From contig VHCG01000030.1 in NCBI GenBank assembly GCA_016871805.1, positions 1 to 48,635 of the forward strand: a stretch of DNA of 48,635 nucleotides, read 5' to 3'. Below the pieces are notes generated by a model, which saw nothing but the letters and a program-made list of their open reading frames with translations, was not told where the DNA came from and did not search any database. Source of the stretch: Verrucomicrobiota bacterium (lineage in GTDB: Bacteria; Verrucomicrobiota; Verrucomicrobiia; Limisphaerales; UBA9464). The position numbers and the translations under genes are program-made. Of this stretch, positions 7,733-18,000 are shown one piece after another (positions within the stretch are counted from its first letter, which is position 1; every line of letters starts with the position of its first letter).

Positions 7733-9295
7733 TCAGGCCCTGCGGTGGCGAATCCTCTGGGCGAGGGCCAGCAGGTCGGCGGCGGGGCCCAGTCGACGCC
7801 AGAGACAGAACCCGAGGTAGACTCCACCCGAGGTGGCGATCGCGCCGAAGACCCCAAGGACGCGCGCCCAGAGGGGGGCGATCCCGAACACGGCCTCGAC
7901 GCCCCGGTTCCACGACCAGGCCACTCCACCGGCCACCGCCGAGGCCGTCGCAAGGGTGAGCAGGAGCGTTCCGAGTCCGTCGTAGGTGAACTTGGGCTGC
8001 TTCCTGCGCAGCGCGAAGACGAGAAGGGCCGTGTTGAGCAGCGCGCTCATCGTATTGGCGAGACCCATTCCCGCCTGGCGCAGCAGGGGAATCGTGAAGA
8101 ACGCGAACAGGAGATTCGCAGCGAGGCAGAAGACGCTGATCATCATCGGCGTCCGGGTGTCGCCAAGCGCATAGAAGGCCCGGGCATAGATGCTGTTGAG
8201 CGAGAACGCGATCAACCCGGGTGCCAGCGTCCACAGCGCCTCGGCCGACAGCAGCGTGTCGTCTGCGGTGAACTTTCCGTGCTGGAACAGCAGGCGAAGG
8301 ATCGGCTCCGCGAGGACCATCAGCACGACCGTCGCAAAGGTGTTGATGAACACCAGCTGGAGCAGGCCCTCGCGGAGGGTTTCCCGGAATTCCGGATACT
8401 TCTTCTCCGCGGCCAGGCCGCTGAGCTCGCTGAGCAGGTAGGTCGCCAGGGACACGCCGATGACCCCCTGGGGCAGCTCCATGAGCCGGACCGCGTAGTT
8501 GAACGAGGAGACGATGTTCCGGGCCTCGTTGACCGCCAGGGTGCTCGTCAGCACCACGTTGAACTGGTAGGCGGCGACCCCAAGGGTGGCGGGAGCCATC
8601 CGTCGCACCACCTCCCGGACCGTCGGATCCCCGATCGGATTAACCCACTTGAACCGGAATCCCTCCCGATGAAGCGTCGGATACTGGAAGGCTGCCTGCA
8701 GGAACCCGGCGATGAGGACGCCCACGGCCAGTCCGAACACCTGGGTGTCGAGCCGCTCGCCGAACGCCGGAGCGATCAGGAACACCGAGGCGATCATCAC
8801 CACGTTGAGCAGCGAGGCCCCGATGGCCGGCATGAAATAGTGGCCGCGCGCATTCAGGATGCCGATGAACACCGCCGCCACGCAGACGAACAGGAAATAG
8901 GGGAACATCACCCGCATCAGGCGCACGATGAGGTCGGTCTGCTCCCCCATCGGGAGCCAGCGGAGAGCGACAGTCGTCCCAAGGATCGAGACCACGACCA
9001 CGACCCCGCAGAGCAGGAGCAGCGCGGAGAACACCGCCTGGGCCGACTGCCACATCGCCGCCTCGCCGTCGTTCTTCTCCCGGTTCTTGAACACCGGGAT
9101 GAACGCCGCGGTCAGGGCCCCTTCCCCCAGCAGACGTCGGAGCAGGTTCGGGATCGAGAAGGCGTAGAAGAAGGCGTCCGCCACCGGCCCCACACCCATG
9201 AAACCCGCGTATACCGCCTCCCGGGCGAATCCCAGGATCCGGCTGCACAGCGTCGCCGCGGCGACCGCACCGGAGGACTTGATCAGACGTGACAT
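7733..9295 (-). CDS. murJ: Lipid II flippase MurJ (MviN family)
   Basis: A 520-residue multi-spanning membrane protein beginning MSRLIKSSGAVAAATLCSRI at an ATG; an upstream in-frame GTG at 9325 would add ten basic residues and is less likely. Near the start are the MurJ-type motifs GFAREAVYAGFMGVGPVADAF and RRLLGEGALTAAFIPVF. Alternating hydrophobic helices fill the rest, about 14 in all, as expected for the MOP exporter superfamily. The late YARAFYALGDTRTPM segment is also typical. MurJ moves lipid-linked peptidoglycan precursor across the inner membrane, so it marks ordinary peptidoglycan synthesis in this organism. It is transcribed alone, divergent from the sugar-isomerase-like gene. Confidence 0.95.
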   Translation of the reverse strand: MSRLIKSSGAVAAATLCSRILGFAREAVYAGFMGVGPVADAFFYAFSIPNLLRRLLGEGALTAAFIPVFKNREKNDGEAAMWQSAQAVFSALLLLCGVVVVVSILGTTVALRWLPMGEQTDLIVRLMRVMFPYFLFVCVAAVFIGILNARGHYFMPAIGASLLNVVMIASVFLIAPAFGERLDTQVFGLAVGVLIAGFLQAAFQYPTLHREGFRFKWVNPIGDPTVREVVRRMAPATLGVAAYQFNVVLTSTLAVNEARNIVSSFNYAVRLMELPQGVIGVSLATYLLSELSGLAAEKKYPEFRETLREGLLQLVFINTFATVVLMVLAEPILRLLFQHGKFTADDTLLSAEALWTLAPGLIAFSLNSIYARAFYALGDTRTPMMISVFCLAANLLFAFFTIPLLRQAGMGLANTMSALLNTALLVFALRRKQPKFTYDGLGTLLLTLATASAVAGGVAWSWNRGVEAVFGIAPLWARVLGVFGAIATSGGVYLGFCLWRRLGPAADLLALAQRIRHRRA

Positions 9296-9456
9296 CGACC
9301 TGCGGAGCGTCCGCCGAATCCCCACCCGGCTGCAATCCCCGGAAGGGGAGATCTACCTGATCCGCGACCCGACCTGCGGAATCCCCCTTGGGGCAACCAC
9401 CGGATCGCCACGGGATCCGGATTCCCCGTGCACGATCGATCTGGTACATCCCACGC

Positions 9457-10419
9457 ATGGATCTGACACGACGACGGTTCCTTGGCACCTCGACGACCCT
9501 CGGCACCGGTGTGGCCCTGGCCTCGCTGCCCTCAACCGCAGAGGCCGCCTCCCGCAAAACGGCGGCCCAGGTCCAGCTGGCCATCGCAACCTACTCCTAT
9601 TGGCATTTCCGGGGCCCAAAGGTGACGGTGTCGACCGTCATCGAGAAGGCCGCCCAGCAGGGCATCGCGGGCGTGGACGTGCTGCACCGGCAGATGGACA
9701 TCCCCGAGAAGGAGCCGCTGACCGGCGACCACCGGCGCCATCTGGCCGAGCTCAAGCGCCATGCCTTCCGGCACGGCGTCAGCCTCTGCTGCCTCAGCAT
9801 CCACCAGGATTTCGTCGACCCCGACCCGGCCGTGCGACGCCAACACGTCGAGCATACCCTCAAGTGCATCGAGATCGCATATGCGCTGGGGATTCCCATG
9901 CTCCGCATCAACTCGGGCCGCTGGAACACGATCGCGAGCTTTGACGATCTCATGAAGGCCCGCGGCATCGAACCCGTGCTCCCCGGGTACTCCGAGGACG
10001 ACGGATTCCGCTGGTGTGTCGAGTGCCTTGAACAGTGCCTTCCGAAGGCCGCCGAGTGCGGTGTCACCCTCGCCGTCGAGAACCACTGGGGCCTGACGCG
10101 GACCCCGGAGGGACTTCTCCGCCTCGCCAACTCGATCTCGTCGCCATGGATGGGCGTGCTGATGGACACCGGCAACTTCCTGGAGAACCCCTACGACAAG
10201 CTCGCCGCCATCGCCCCGAGGACTGTCTACGTCCAGGCCAAGACCTACGTCGGCGGAGGCGAGTGGTACACGCTCGACCTCGACTACCCGAGGATCGCCC
10301 GGATCCTGGGTGACGCCGGCTACCACGGCTGGGTGGCCCTCGAGATGGAGGGCAAGGCCGATCCCGACAAGGCCGTCCCGCAGAGCATCGCCCAGCTGCG
10401 CAAGGCATTCCGTTCCTGA
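9457..10419 (+). CDS. Tat-exported sugar phosphate isomerase/epimerase-like TIM-barrel protein
   Basis: A 320-residue protein. The ATG at 9457 is preferred because it yields a clean twin-arginine signal (DLTRRRFLGTSTTLGTGVAL, cleavage near AEAA); the longer open frame upstream has no signal character. The mature part is an AP-endonuclease-2-type TIM barrel as in xylose isomerase-like and hydroxypyruvate isomerase-like proteins. It has GVDVLHRQMD, LRINSGRW, LAVENHWGLT, MDTGNFLENPY, YVQAKTY and ALEMEGKAD, supplying the usual Glu/Asp/His metal site. Homologues of this type in PVC bacteria are often exported and take part in sugar or glycoside breakdown. A Dabb-domain gene follows 15 bp downstream, probably in the same transcript. 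The exact substrate is not determinable. Confidence 0.88.
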   Translation: MDLTRRRFLGTSTTLGTGVALASLPSTAEAASRKTAAQVQLAIATYSYWHFRGPKVTVSTVIEKAAQQGIAGVDVLHRQMDIPEKEPLTGDHRRHLAELKRHAFRHGVSLCCLSIHQDFVDPDPAVRRQHVEHTLKCIEIAYALGIPMLRINSGRWNTIASFDDLMKARGIEPVLPGYSEDDGFRWCVECLEQCLPKAAECGVTLAVENHWGLTRTPEGLLRLANSISSPWMGVLMDTGNFLENPYDKLAAIAPRTVYVQAKTYVGGGEWYTLDLDYPRIARILGDAGYHGWVALEMEGKADPDKAVPQSIAQLRKAFRS

Positions 10420-10434
10420 TTCTCCCTCTCTTCC

Positions 10435-10746
10435 ATGAGCCGCCCCGTCAAACACATCGTCCTCGTCCGCTTCAAGCCCGACGCCGCGCCGGCGAAGATC
10501 GCCGAGCTGTTCGAGAAGCTCCATGGGCTCCAGAGCCTGATCCCAGGAATCCGGGATCTGTCGTCCGGCCCCAACTCGAGTCCCGAGGGTCTCAGCCAGG
10601 GCTACACCCATGCCTTCGTGCTCACCTTCGACAACGCAGCCGCGCGCGACGCCTATCTCCCCCACCCGAGCCACCAGGCCGTGGTGGCGCTCATCGTCCC
10701 GCTCCTCGAATCTGTCGCGGTGGTCGACTACGAGTTCGAGGGCTGA
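10435..10746 (+). CDS. Dabb (stress-responsive alpha/beta-barrel) domain protein
   Basis: A 103-residue single-domain protein matching the Dabb family: VKHIVLVRFKPDA at the start, a central helix, GLSQGYTHAFVLTFDNAAARDAYLPHPSHQAVV, and VAVVDYEF at the end. These ferredoxin-like domains dimerise into a beta barrel; characterised members include plant stress proteins and polyketide cyclases, but most bacterial ones have no known reaction. No signal peptide is seen. The gene starts 15 bp after the sugar-isomerase-like gene and ends 36 bp before the SNF2 gene on the same strand, so the three may be co-transcribed. Confidence 0.88.
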   Translation: MSRPVKHIVLVRFKPDAAPAKIAELFEKLHGLQSLIPGIRDLSSGPNSSPEGLSQGYTHAFVLTFDNAAARDAYLPHPSHQAVVALIVPLLESVAVVDYEFEG

Positions 10747-10782
10747 TCCGTCACCCCGCTGGCCAACCCTCCCGCGACCCCG

Positions 10783-13700
10783 ATGTCCGAGGTGCAGATC
10801 AGTGCCGCCTTCTTCCAGAAGACGGCCGGATGGGAGGCTGTCCAACAGGCCCGTGCGCTACTCGCGTCCGGGAAGGTGCTGTCATCGAACTGGGACCCGC
10901 CCATGCTGAAGGGCGTGGTCCAGGCCGGTGAGACCACCTATCGGGCCGGACTCGTCGTGCGGGGACCGATCGACATCGACAACCTGTGCACCTGTCGACG
11001 CTCCCGGGAGGATGGGATCCTCTGTCACCATTCCGTTGCCGTCGGCCTGCACCATCTTGAAGGCGGAAAGCCGCCGTCCAGCCCGGCGCCTACGACTCCC
11101 GCGAGCCCCGGCTCCGGCAGGCCCACCGCTCCGAAAACCGCCGCCGCCCGCCCTGCGATCCGCCTGCGTCGGACCCCCGGGGGCGAACCGCTGTCGCTCC
11201 AGATCCTTCTTCCTCCGAATCTTTTCGACGCCGCCCAGCGGGGAAAGGTCATGGTGATGTTCGAGGGCGTCTGGCAGCGAGGCCGGACACCGCTCAACTC
11301 CCTCGTCGCGATGGGTCCCTTCGCGCTGGAGGCCGCCGATGAGACGGCGCTGACCGCGGCCGAGGCGCTGACGGGCGGCGACACGCCGGGGATGTGCCAG
11401 CTGTCGACCTCCGACCTCTGCCGGCTCCTCCCGTCCCTTGCGGATCACCCACGGGTCACGCTCGGCAGAAACTCCCCCCTGCACGTCTCGACCCCGCCCG
11501 CATCGCTACCCCTCGCGGCGACCCTCGATCCGGCAGGCGAGATCGAGGTCCGGCTCCGTCCGGGAATGTCCCTGGGTGGACTGCTGGCGGGACCGGATGG
11601 ACTGTGGATCGCCACGGGCGACCAGCTGCGCCCCCTCGCCCTCCCCGCCGCCCTCAGGGCGGTGTTGCAGGGACCCGTCCGACTGGGACGCCACCAGATC
11701 CCGGACTTCCTCCTGCGGGACTGGCCGACCCTTGATCCGGGGAACGTCTCGGCGAACTTCCGACCGGAGGATTTCGAATTCACCCCTGCCCCTCCCCGGT
11801 TCCTGCTGAACCTCGCCGGCGGAATGGCCCAGCTCTTCGGCACCCTCCAGTGCCAATATGGACCTCGGATCATGACCGTCGGGGTGACGGCTCCCGGGGA
11901 ATCGGCGTGGCTGCCTGACCCGACGCATCCGCGACGCTACTCGACCCGGGACCTTTCGGCAGAGCACCGGGCGTTCCAGCGCCTGCGTTCGGCCGGGTTC
12001 ACCGGTCCCGATGCCAAGGGGCAATGGCAGCTGTTGGGACAGGACCGGGTCCTGACCTTCTTCTCGAGGGAACATCCCCGACTCGAGAAGGAGTGGACCG
12101 TGACCCTCGAGGAGCGACTCGACCTCAGCACACGGAAGAACCTCGACCGCATCGAGCCCCGGTTCCAGATCACACCCAGCGGCGAGCAGTGGTTTGATCT
12201 GGATGTCTCCTTCGAGAGCGCGAGCGGCGAGCGGTTCTCGGCCGCCGACATCCAGCAGCTCCTCCGGGGCGGTGGCGGACGACGGCTGCGCAATGGACGG
12301 TTCGCGGTGCTCGACACCGACGCGGTCGGGGAATTCCAGGAGGCCCTCCTCGACTGTGCCCCGAGGCAGGAGAGCGGGACGGAGGGGGTCCGATACCGGA
12401 TTTCCCAGCAGCAGGCGGGCTTTCTCGAGGGGACACTTCGGGACCAGGGCCTTGCGGTCCAGGCCCCACCCGCCTGGCAGGATCGGGTCCGCCGACAGCA
12501 GGGAGCCCTCGAACGACCCTGTCCTCCGCTCGGCGCCCTGGAGAAGGTGCTGCGTCCCTATCAAAAGGACGGCGTGGCCTGGATGGCGTTCCTGCGTTCC
12601 AACGGTTTCGGAGGCGTGCTGGCCGATGAGATGGGCCTCGGCAAGACGCTGCAGGTCCTGGCTCACCTCGCCTCGGCCCCGCGGACTCGGGGCTGTCCAT
12701 CCCTCGTCGTGTGCCCCACGAGCCTCGTCTTCAACTGGGCGGCGGAAGCGGCGCGCTGGACGCCCCAGCTCCGGGTGCTGGCCCTCCATGGAGCGGATCG
12801 GCACGACCGGTTCGCCGACATCCCGGAGTCCGACCTCGTCGTCACCAGCTACGCCCTGCTGCGACGGGATCTGGACCTGTATCGGGAGGTGTCCTTCGAC
12901 ACGGTCGTCCTCGACGAGGCCCAGCACATCAAGAATCGCCAGACCCAGAACGCCCAGGCGGTGAAGTCGATCCGTTCCGCCCACCGGCTGATCCTCACCG
13001 GCACGCCGCTGGAGAATTCCGTCCTCGACCTCTGGAGCCTCTACGACTTCCTCATGCCGGGATACCTTGGAACCGCGAACGACTTCCGGGACCGCTACGA
13101 GATCCCAATCGTCCGCGAACGCGACGCCGGATCGATGCAGCGCCTCTCCCGCCGGATCCGCCCCTTCCTGCTGCGCCGACTGAAGAAGGACGTCGTGAAG
13201 GACCTTCCGGGCAAGATCGAGCAGGTCGCCTACTGCGACCTCGGCCGGGAACAGGCGGAGGTCTACCAGCAGATCCTGTCCCAGACCCGACGCGAGGTGG
13301 CGGACGCGGGATCAATGGGCGGATCCCCCAAGAACCGCCTCCTTGTCCTGACCGCCCTGCTGCGATTGCGACAGGTCTGCTGTGACCTCCGGCTGCTCAA
13401 CCTGAAGGGGCCTCAGGCCGCCGAGGACGAGGCTGACCGGTCCGAACCGGGTATCGGTGCCAAGATGCAGCTCTTCTCGGAGCTCCTGGACGAGGTCATC
13501 GACGGCGGCCACCGGGCGCTCGTGTTCAGCCAGTTCACGTCGATGCTCGACCTGCTCCAGGACGAACTCAACGCCCGGGAGATTCCCTGTTGTCACCTCG
13601 ACGGCAGCACGAAGGACCGCGGTGCCGTCGTGGAGCGATTCCAGAAGGATCCGTCGATCCCGGTGTTCCTGATCTCGCTCAAGGCAGGCGGCGTTGGGCT

Positions 13701-13962
13701 GAACCTGACGGGTGCCGACACGGTGATCCACTTCGACCCGTGGTGGAACCCGGCCGTGGAGGACCAGGCGACCGATCGGGCCCATCGGATCGGCCAGACC
13801 CGGGTCGTCACCAGCTACAAGCTGATCGCCCGGGGAACGGTCGAGGAGAAGATCCTCTCCCTGCAGCGTCGGAAGCGCGACCTGTTGTCCGCCACGCTTG
13901 CCGACGAGGCCGCCTTCACCGAGTCGCTGACCTGGGAGGACATCCAGGAACTGCTGGCCTGA
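10783..13962 (+). CDS. SWIM zinc-finger SNF2-family helicase
   Basis: A 1059-residue protein of the bacterial SNF2/RapA-like ATPase class. A SWIM zinc finger is at residues 69-83 (C69-x-C71 ... C81-x-H83). A long, little-conserved middle follows. The SNF2 motor has motif I at 615-622 (DEMGLGKT), motif II DEAQH at 711-715, TGTPLENS and FLLRRLKKDV. The second RecA lobe has SLKAGGVGLNLTGAD, WWNPAVEDQATDRAHRIGQ and a motif VI arginine near 999-1005. All catalytic motifs are intact. Such proteins remodel protein-DNA complexes using ATP; a precise role (transcription recycling or repair) cannot be assigned. It is cytosolic and convergent with the DUF3445 gene. Confidence 0.93.
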   Translation: MSEVQISAAFFQKTAGWEAVQQARALLASGKVLSSNWDPPMLKGVVQAGETTYRAGLVVRGPIDIDNLCTCRRSREDGILCHHSVAVGLHHLEGGKPPSSPAPTTPASPGSGRPTAPKTAAARPAIRLRRTPGGEPLSLQILLPPNLFDAAQRGKVMVMFEGVWQRGRTPLNSLVAMGPFALEAADETALTAAEALTGGDTPGMCQLSTSDLCRLLPSLADHPRVTLGRNSPLHVSTPPASLPLAATLDPAGEIEVRLRPGMSLGGLLAGPDGLWIATGDQLRPLALPAALRAVLQGPVRLGRHQIPDFLLRDWPTLDPGNVSANFRPEDFEFTPAPPRFLLNLAGGMAQLFGTLQCQYGPRIMTVGVTAPGESAWLPDPTHPRRYSTRDLSAEHRAFQRLRSAGFTGPDAKGQWQLLGQDRVLTFFSREHPRLEKEWTVTLEERLDLSTRKNLDRIEPRFQITPSGEQWFDLDVSFESASGERFSAADIQQLLRGGGGRRLRNGRFAVLDTDAVGEFQEALLDCAPRQESGTEGVRYRISQQQAGFLEGTLRDQGLAVQAPPAWQDRVRRQQGALERPCPPLGALEKVLRPYQKDGVAWMAFLRSNGFGGVLADEMGLGKTLQVLAHLASAPRTRGCPSLVVCPTSLVFNWAAEAARWTPQLRVLALHGADRHDRFADIPESDLVVTSYALLRRDLDLYREVSFDTVVLDEAQHIKNRQTQNAQAVKSIRSAHRLILTGTPLENSVLDLWSLYDFLMPGYLGTANDFRDRYEIPIVRERDAGSMQRLSRRIRPFLLRRLKKDVVKDLPGKIEQVAYCDLGREQAEVYQQILSQTRREVADAGSMGGSPKNRLLVLTALLRLRQVCCDLRLLNLKGPQAAEDEADRSEPGIGAKMQLFSELLDEVIDGGHRALVFSQFTSMLDLLQDELNAREIPCCHLDGSTKDRGAVVERFQKDPSIPVFLISLKAGGVGLNLTGADTVIHFDPWWNPAVEDQATDRAHRIGQTRVVTSYKLIARGTVEEKILSLQRRKRDLLSATLADEAAFTESLTWEDIQELLA

Positions 13963-13966
13963 ACGA

Positions 13967-13992
13967 CAACGGCTTCGTTGGCCCATGGGCCA
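13967..13992. other. Hairpin and palindrome in the gap between two convergent genes
   Basis: The 37-bp convergent gap holds a 5-bp hairpin CAACG/CGTTG (13967-13980, loop GCTT) directly merging into the perfect 14-bp palindrome TGGCCCATGGGCCA (13979-13992). No T-tract follows on either strand, so intrinsic termination is doubtful. The structure could still protect 3' ends or act with Rho. Confidence 0.3.
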
Positions 13993-13999
13993 CAAGGGT

Positions 14000-14866
14000 C
14001 TACAGGACACCATCCCAGAATCCGGGATCGATTCCGTCCAACCCCTTGTACCGGGCGATCTCCGGCGGCATGGAATCGAGCTGCCCCCGAACGGCCCTGG
14101 CCACGCCGGGATCGCGCAGGACCTCCGAGAGGGGGTGGACGGTCAGCCTGATGACGAATGCGACCCCCCCGGTCGACGGCAGCGCCCGGAACGCCTGGTG
14201 CTCCACGCGAAGCCAGGTCGTGGAGACCCGGGATCCGGGACCCAACCGGGGACGATCCAGGGCCGGATGAAGATTGCGGTCGGGCACCGCCGCGAGACCC
14301 CAGTTCTCACGGACCAGGGTCACACCCACAGGCAGTCTCTCGAGAAACGTCCGGATCCGGTCCCCGAGGGTGGCGTTGAGTGTCGGGACCGGGGCATGGA
14401 TCTCTTCGATCGGTTTTCCCAGCTTCGAGCCTGGATCCCACCAGGAGGGGTCACACACACAGGCCCCGACCATCCTGAAAGCGCCATCCTCGCGGCGCAT
14501 CAGGACGAAATCGGGTTCCCACAGTCCTGCCAATGCGATGGCCTGCTCGCGTGCCCCGCCGGGAACACGGATTCCTGGAGTCCCTCCGAAGAGACCCAAC
14601 AGTTCCTCGAACACGGGGTCCGCAGACGGACTCCAGGGCAGATGCCGATCCGGCTGTTCGGCAAGCTGTTGGCGACGTTCCAGAAGAAAAGACGGGGCGT
14701 TGGCGTCCAGCCGAAACCAGTCGCGATCGGCGGGCCGGATTCCGAAGTCGAACCGGAATCGTTCACCCCGAAAGAGACGCCCGAAGTCCATCGTCGCGTG
14801 ATCAGCCCGATCCTCCATGGGGTGACGCTGCCCCACGACCCGTTCCCTGGAAAGCACCCTGAACAT
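14000..14866 (-). CDS. DUF3445 protein (heme-dependent oxidative N-demethylase-like)
   Basis: A 288-residue protein, or slightly shorter if an internal ATG at residue 17 or 26 is used. Its sequence follows the DUF3445/HODM alpha-like pattern: DWFRLDANAPSFLLERRQQL, DFVLMRREDGAFRMVGACVC, PSWWDPGSKLGKPIEEIHAP, VRENWGLAAVPDRNLHPAL, and LRVEHQAFRALPSTGGVAF followed by IRLTVHPL. Characterised relatives bind heme and oxidatively demethylate small amines, drawing electrons from separate flavoprotein subunits. No such partner genes are next to it, so either they lie elsewhere or this protein works differently. No signal peptide is seen. It is transcribed divergently from the LamG-repeat gene. Confidence 0.8.
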   Translation of the reverse strand: MFRVLSRERVVGQRHPMEDRADHATMDFGRLFRGERFRFDFGIRPADRDWFRLDANAPSFLLERRQQLAEQPDRHLPWSPSADPVFEELLGLFGGTPGIRVPGGAREQAIALAGLWEPDFVLMRREDGAFRMVGACVCDPSWWDPGSKLGKPIEEIHAPVPTLNATLGDRIRTFLERLPVGVTLVRENWGLAAVPDRNLHPALDRPRLGPGSRVSTTWLRVEHQAFRALPSTGGVAFVIRLTVHPLSEVLRDPGVARAVRGQLDSMPPEIARYKGLDGIDPGFWDGVL

Positions 14867-15025
14867 CGATCCTCAGCCGCCCCCCTCGACCGGGTGGACC
14901 TCCCAGGTCCCCCAAGGCGCCGATGCCGGGGGGCTGGACCGTACCGGGCAGCGGATCGTGGTGATGTCCTCCCGGGGACGTGTTCGTTGGTCTAATCCCG
15001 ACCATGGTTTCAACCGATCAAAACA

Positions 15026-18000
15026 TTGAAGTCGAGCCCTCACGTTCGTAACCTGCCGGTTGATGATTCCCTACTCAAGATACCTACAGTGGGCGCATCG
15101 TTCCTGGCCCTCATGGCCAGCGGTCACGCTGCCGCCGTCAACCTCCCCGCAACCTCGGCTCTGCCGCCGGAATCGTCGACCACCCGCGGGTTCCTTGTCC
15201 GCACCGCCCAGGCCCCCACGGAGGCTTCGGCGGGCAACAACGGGATCCGCGCCTACAGGCAGATCAACGGCACCCTGGCCGACTCCGCCGGGAAGCTGAT
15301 TCCTAATGTCGCCTTCGGCGGACCCGAGGCAGGCGGCGCCTACGCGGTCGACACCATCAACTTCGAGAAGGAGGGCAACCAGATCGACCTGATCGACCTC
15401 GAGCAGAACACCCTCGGCTCGTTCACCTCCCAGGTCTTCCCCGGCATCCCCGGCTCCGACGGCACGACCGACAAGTTCGCGGTCGAGGTGGTGGGTTTCC
15501 TCGACCTCAAAGCCGGTGAACAGACCTTCGGCGTGAGCGTCACGGCCGAACGGACCGACATCAACGATGACGACGGTTTCCAGGTCCTCGTGGCCCGCAA
15601 CCCGCGGGACTTCTTCGGCCAGAAGGTCGCCGAGTACCAGCGCGTCGCTCCGGGCTTCCAGAACAACTGGCGTAACGAGAACCAGTTCACCGTGAACGCT
15701 CCGCAGGCCGGACTCTATCCGTTCCGGATCCTCTACTGGCAGACCGGCAGCGGCTGCAGCCTCGACTTCTACACGGTCGACGGCGCCTCGGGCGCACGGG
15801 TGCTCGTCAATGATCCGTCGAACACCGACGCTGTGAAGGCCTACCGCGACAGCAAGGAAGCCGACGCCAACGCCCCCTACGTCGCCGAGGCCTCCCCCGC
15901 CGCCGGTTCCGAGGGCAATTCGGCTGCCGCCCCGATCGAGGCCCTGATCGTCGATGGGGCCACCACGGTCGATACCGCGAAGGTCAAGCTGTCCCTCAAC
16001 GGTACCAGCCCCACCCCGCAGAGCCTTACCAAGGCCAACGGCAAGATCTCGGTGGTCTACAACCCCAACGCGACCCGCACCACGGTCAACAACGCCGTGG
16101 TCCTCGAGTACACCGACTCGGCCAGCGTGGCCCGGTCGGCCGCGTGGAACTTCGGCATCGTCACCTCGGGCGGTTCCACCACGAAGGCAGTCGGCCAGTG
16201 GGACTTCAACAGCGGCGACCTGTCGGCCACCGTCGGCAAGGCCCTTGCCTACTTCGATCCGAGCTTCGACGGTCCATCGGGCAACGCCGACGACAAGACC
16301 CTGTTCGGCACCACCGCCGATTTCGGCATTCCAACCATCGCAGGCGGCGCTCCTGACAAGGTCATGCGCATACCCGGAACGTTGACCCGGAAGATCGGCT
16401 ATGTGGTCGACCACGGCATCAAGCCCAACGGCGGAGGCACCCGCGTCAACCAGTACACCCTGATCATGGACGTATTCGTGGCGGAGACCGGCCCGGGTGC
16501 GGCCTCCCTCTGGCAGGTGAGCTCTACGAGCAACACCGACGACGGCGACCTGTTCTGGCAGGGCAACAACTTCGGTCAGGGCGGCGGCGGCTACAATGGC
16601 CGCGGCACCTTCACCGCGGGAGCATGGCACCGTGTGGTGGCCGCCTACGACATGGCCGCCACCCCGCCTGTCGTCGTGAAGTACGTCGACGGCGTCAAAC
16701 AGGACGACTGGACCGCCAACCAGGGTCTCGACAATCCCCGCCGCTCGATGGGTCCGACGGCCCTCCTGTTCGCCGATGGCGATCAGGACGAGCGTCGTGA
16801 GATGTTTGTGAATTCGATCCAGATTCGCGACGGCCGCATCTCGGACGCCGAGGCCTTCATCTTGGGAGCTCCGAGATCCGCCGGGATTCCGATCGATATC
16901 CAGACCGCTTCGGTCACCGGATACTGGACCTTCAACTTCAAGGACCTCGGTGCCAGCATCGGATCCAACCTGCAGTACCTCGATCCGACCTACGACGGAC
17001 CTCAGGGCACCGCGGAGAACAAGACCCGGTTCGGCACCACAACGGAATTTGGTATTGCCGACCTCAATGGCACGCCGGCCTCCGTCATGCGGGTCCCGGG
17101 TGATCTCACCCGTCAGCTGGGCTATGTGATGACCCATCGCATCGCTCCGAACGGCGGCGGGACTCGGGTCAATCAGTACACCCTGATCATGGATGTGTTC
17201 GTGGCCACCACCGGTCCCGGGGCCGCCTCCCTGTGGCAGGTGAGCTCTCCAGGCAACACCGATGACGGCGATCTGTTCTGGCAGGGCAACAACTTCGGCC
17301 AGGGTGGCGGTGGCTACAACGGCCGCGGCACCTTCACCGCCGGAGAGTGGCACCGCGTGATCGCCGCCTACGACATGACCGCCACCCCGCCCGTCGTCGT
17401 GAAGTACGTCGACGGCGTCAAACAGGACGACTGGACCGCCAATCAGGGTCTCGACAATCCCCGTCGCTCGATGGGTCCGACGGCCCTCCTGTTCGCCGAT
17501 GGCGACCAGGACGAGCGTCGTGAAATGTGGGTCAGCGCGGTCCAGATCCGCTCCGAGCGTCTCAGCGACGCCCAGTGCGTCCTCCTCGGCAAGGCATCGG
17601 CCAGCGGCATCCCGGTCAATGCACACAACAGCTCGGTCACCGGGCAGTGGGACTTCGAATTCGGCGATCTTGGCGCGACGGTGGGATCCAATCTGGCCTA
17701 CTTCGATACGACCTACGACGGCCCGACCGGAACCGCCGAGAGCAAGACCCAGTTTGGCACCACGACGGAACTCGGCATCCCCGACATCAATGGCCAGCCA
17801 GCCAAAGTCATGCGCGTCCCGGGTGACCTCACCCGTAAGCTGGGCTACGTGATGACTCATCGGATCGCCCCGAATGGCGGCGGCACCCGCGTCAACCAAT
17901 ACACCCTGGTCATGGACGTGTTCGTGGCCGAGACCGGTCCGGGCGCCGCATCGCTTTGGCAGGTCAGCTCCCCGAACAACACCGATGACGGCGACCTGTT

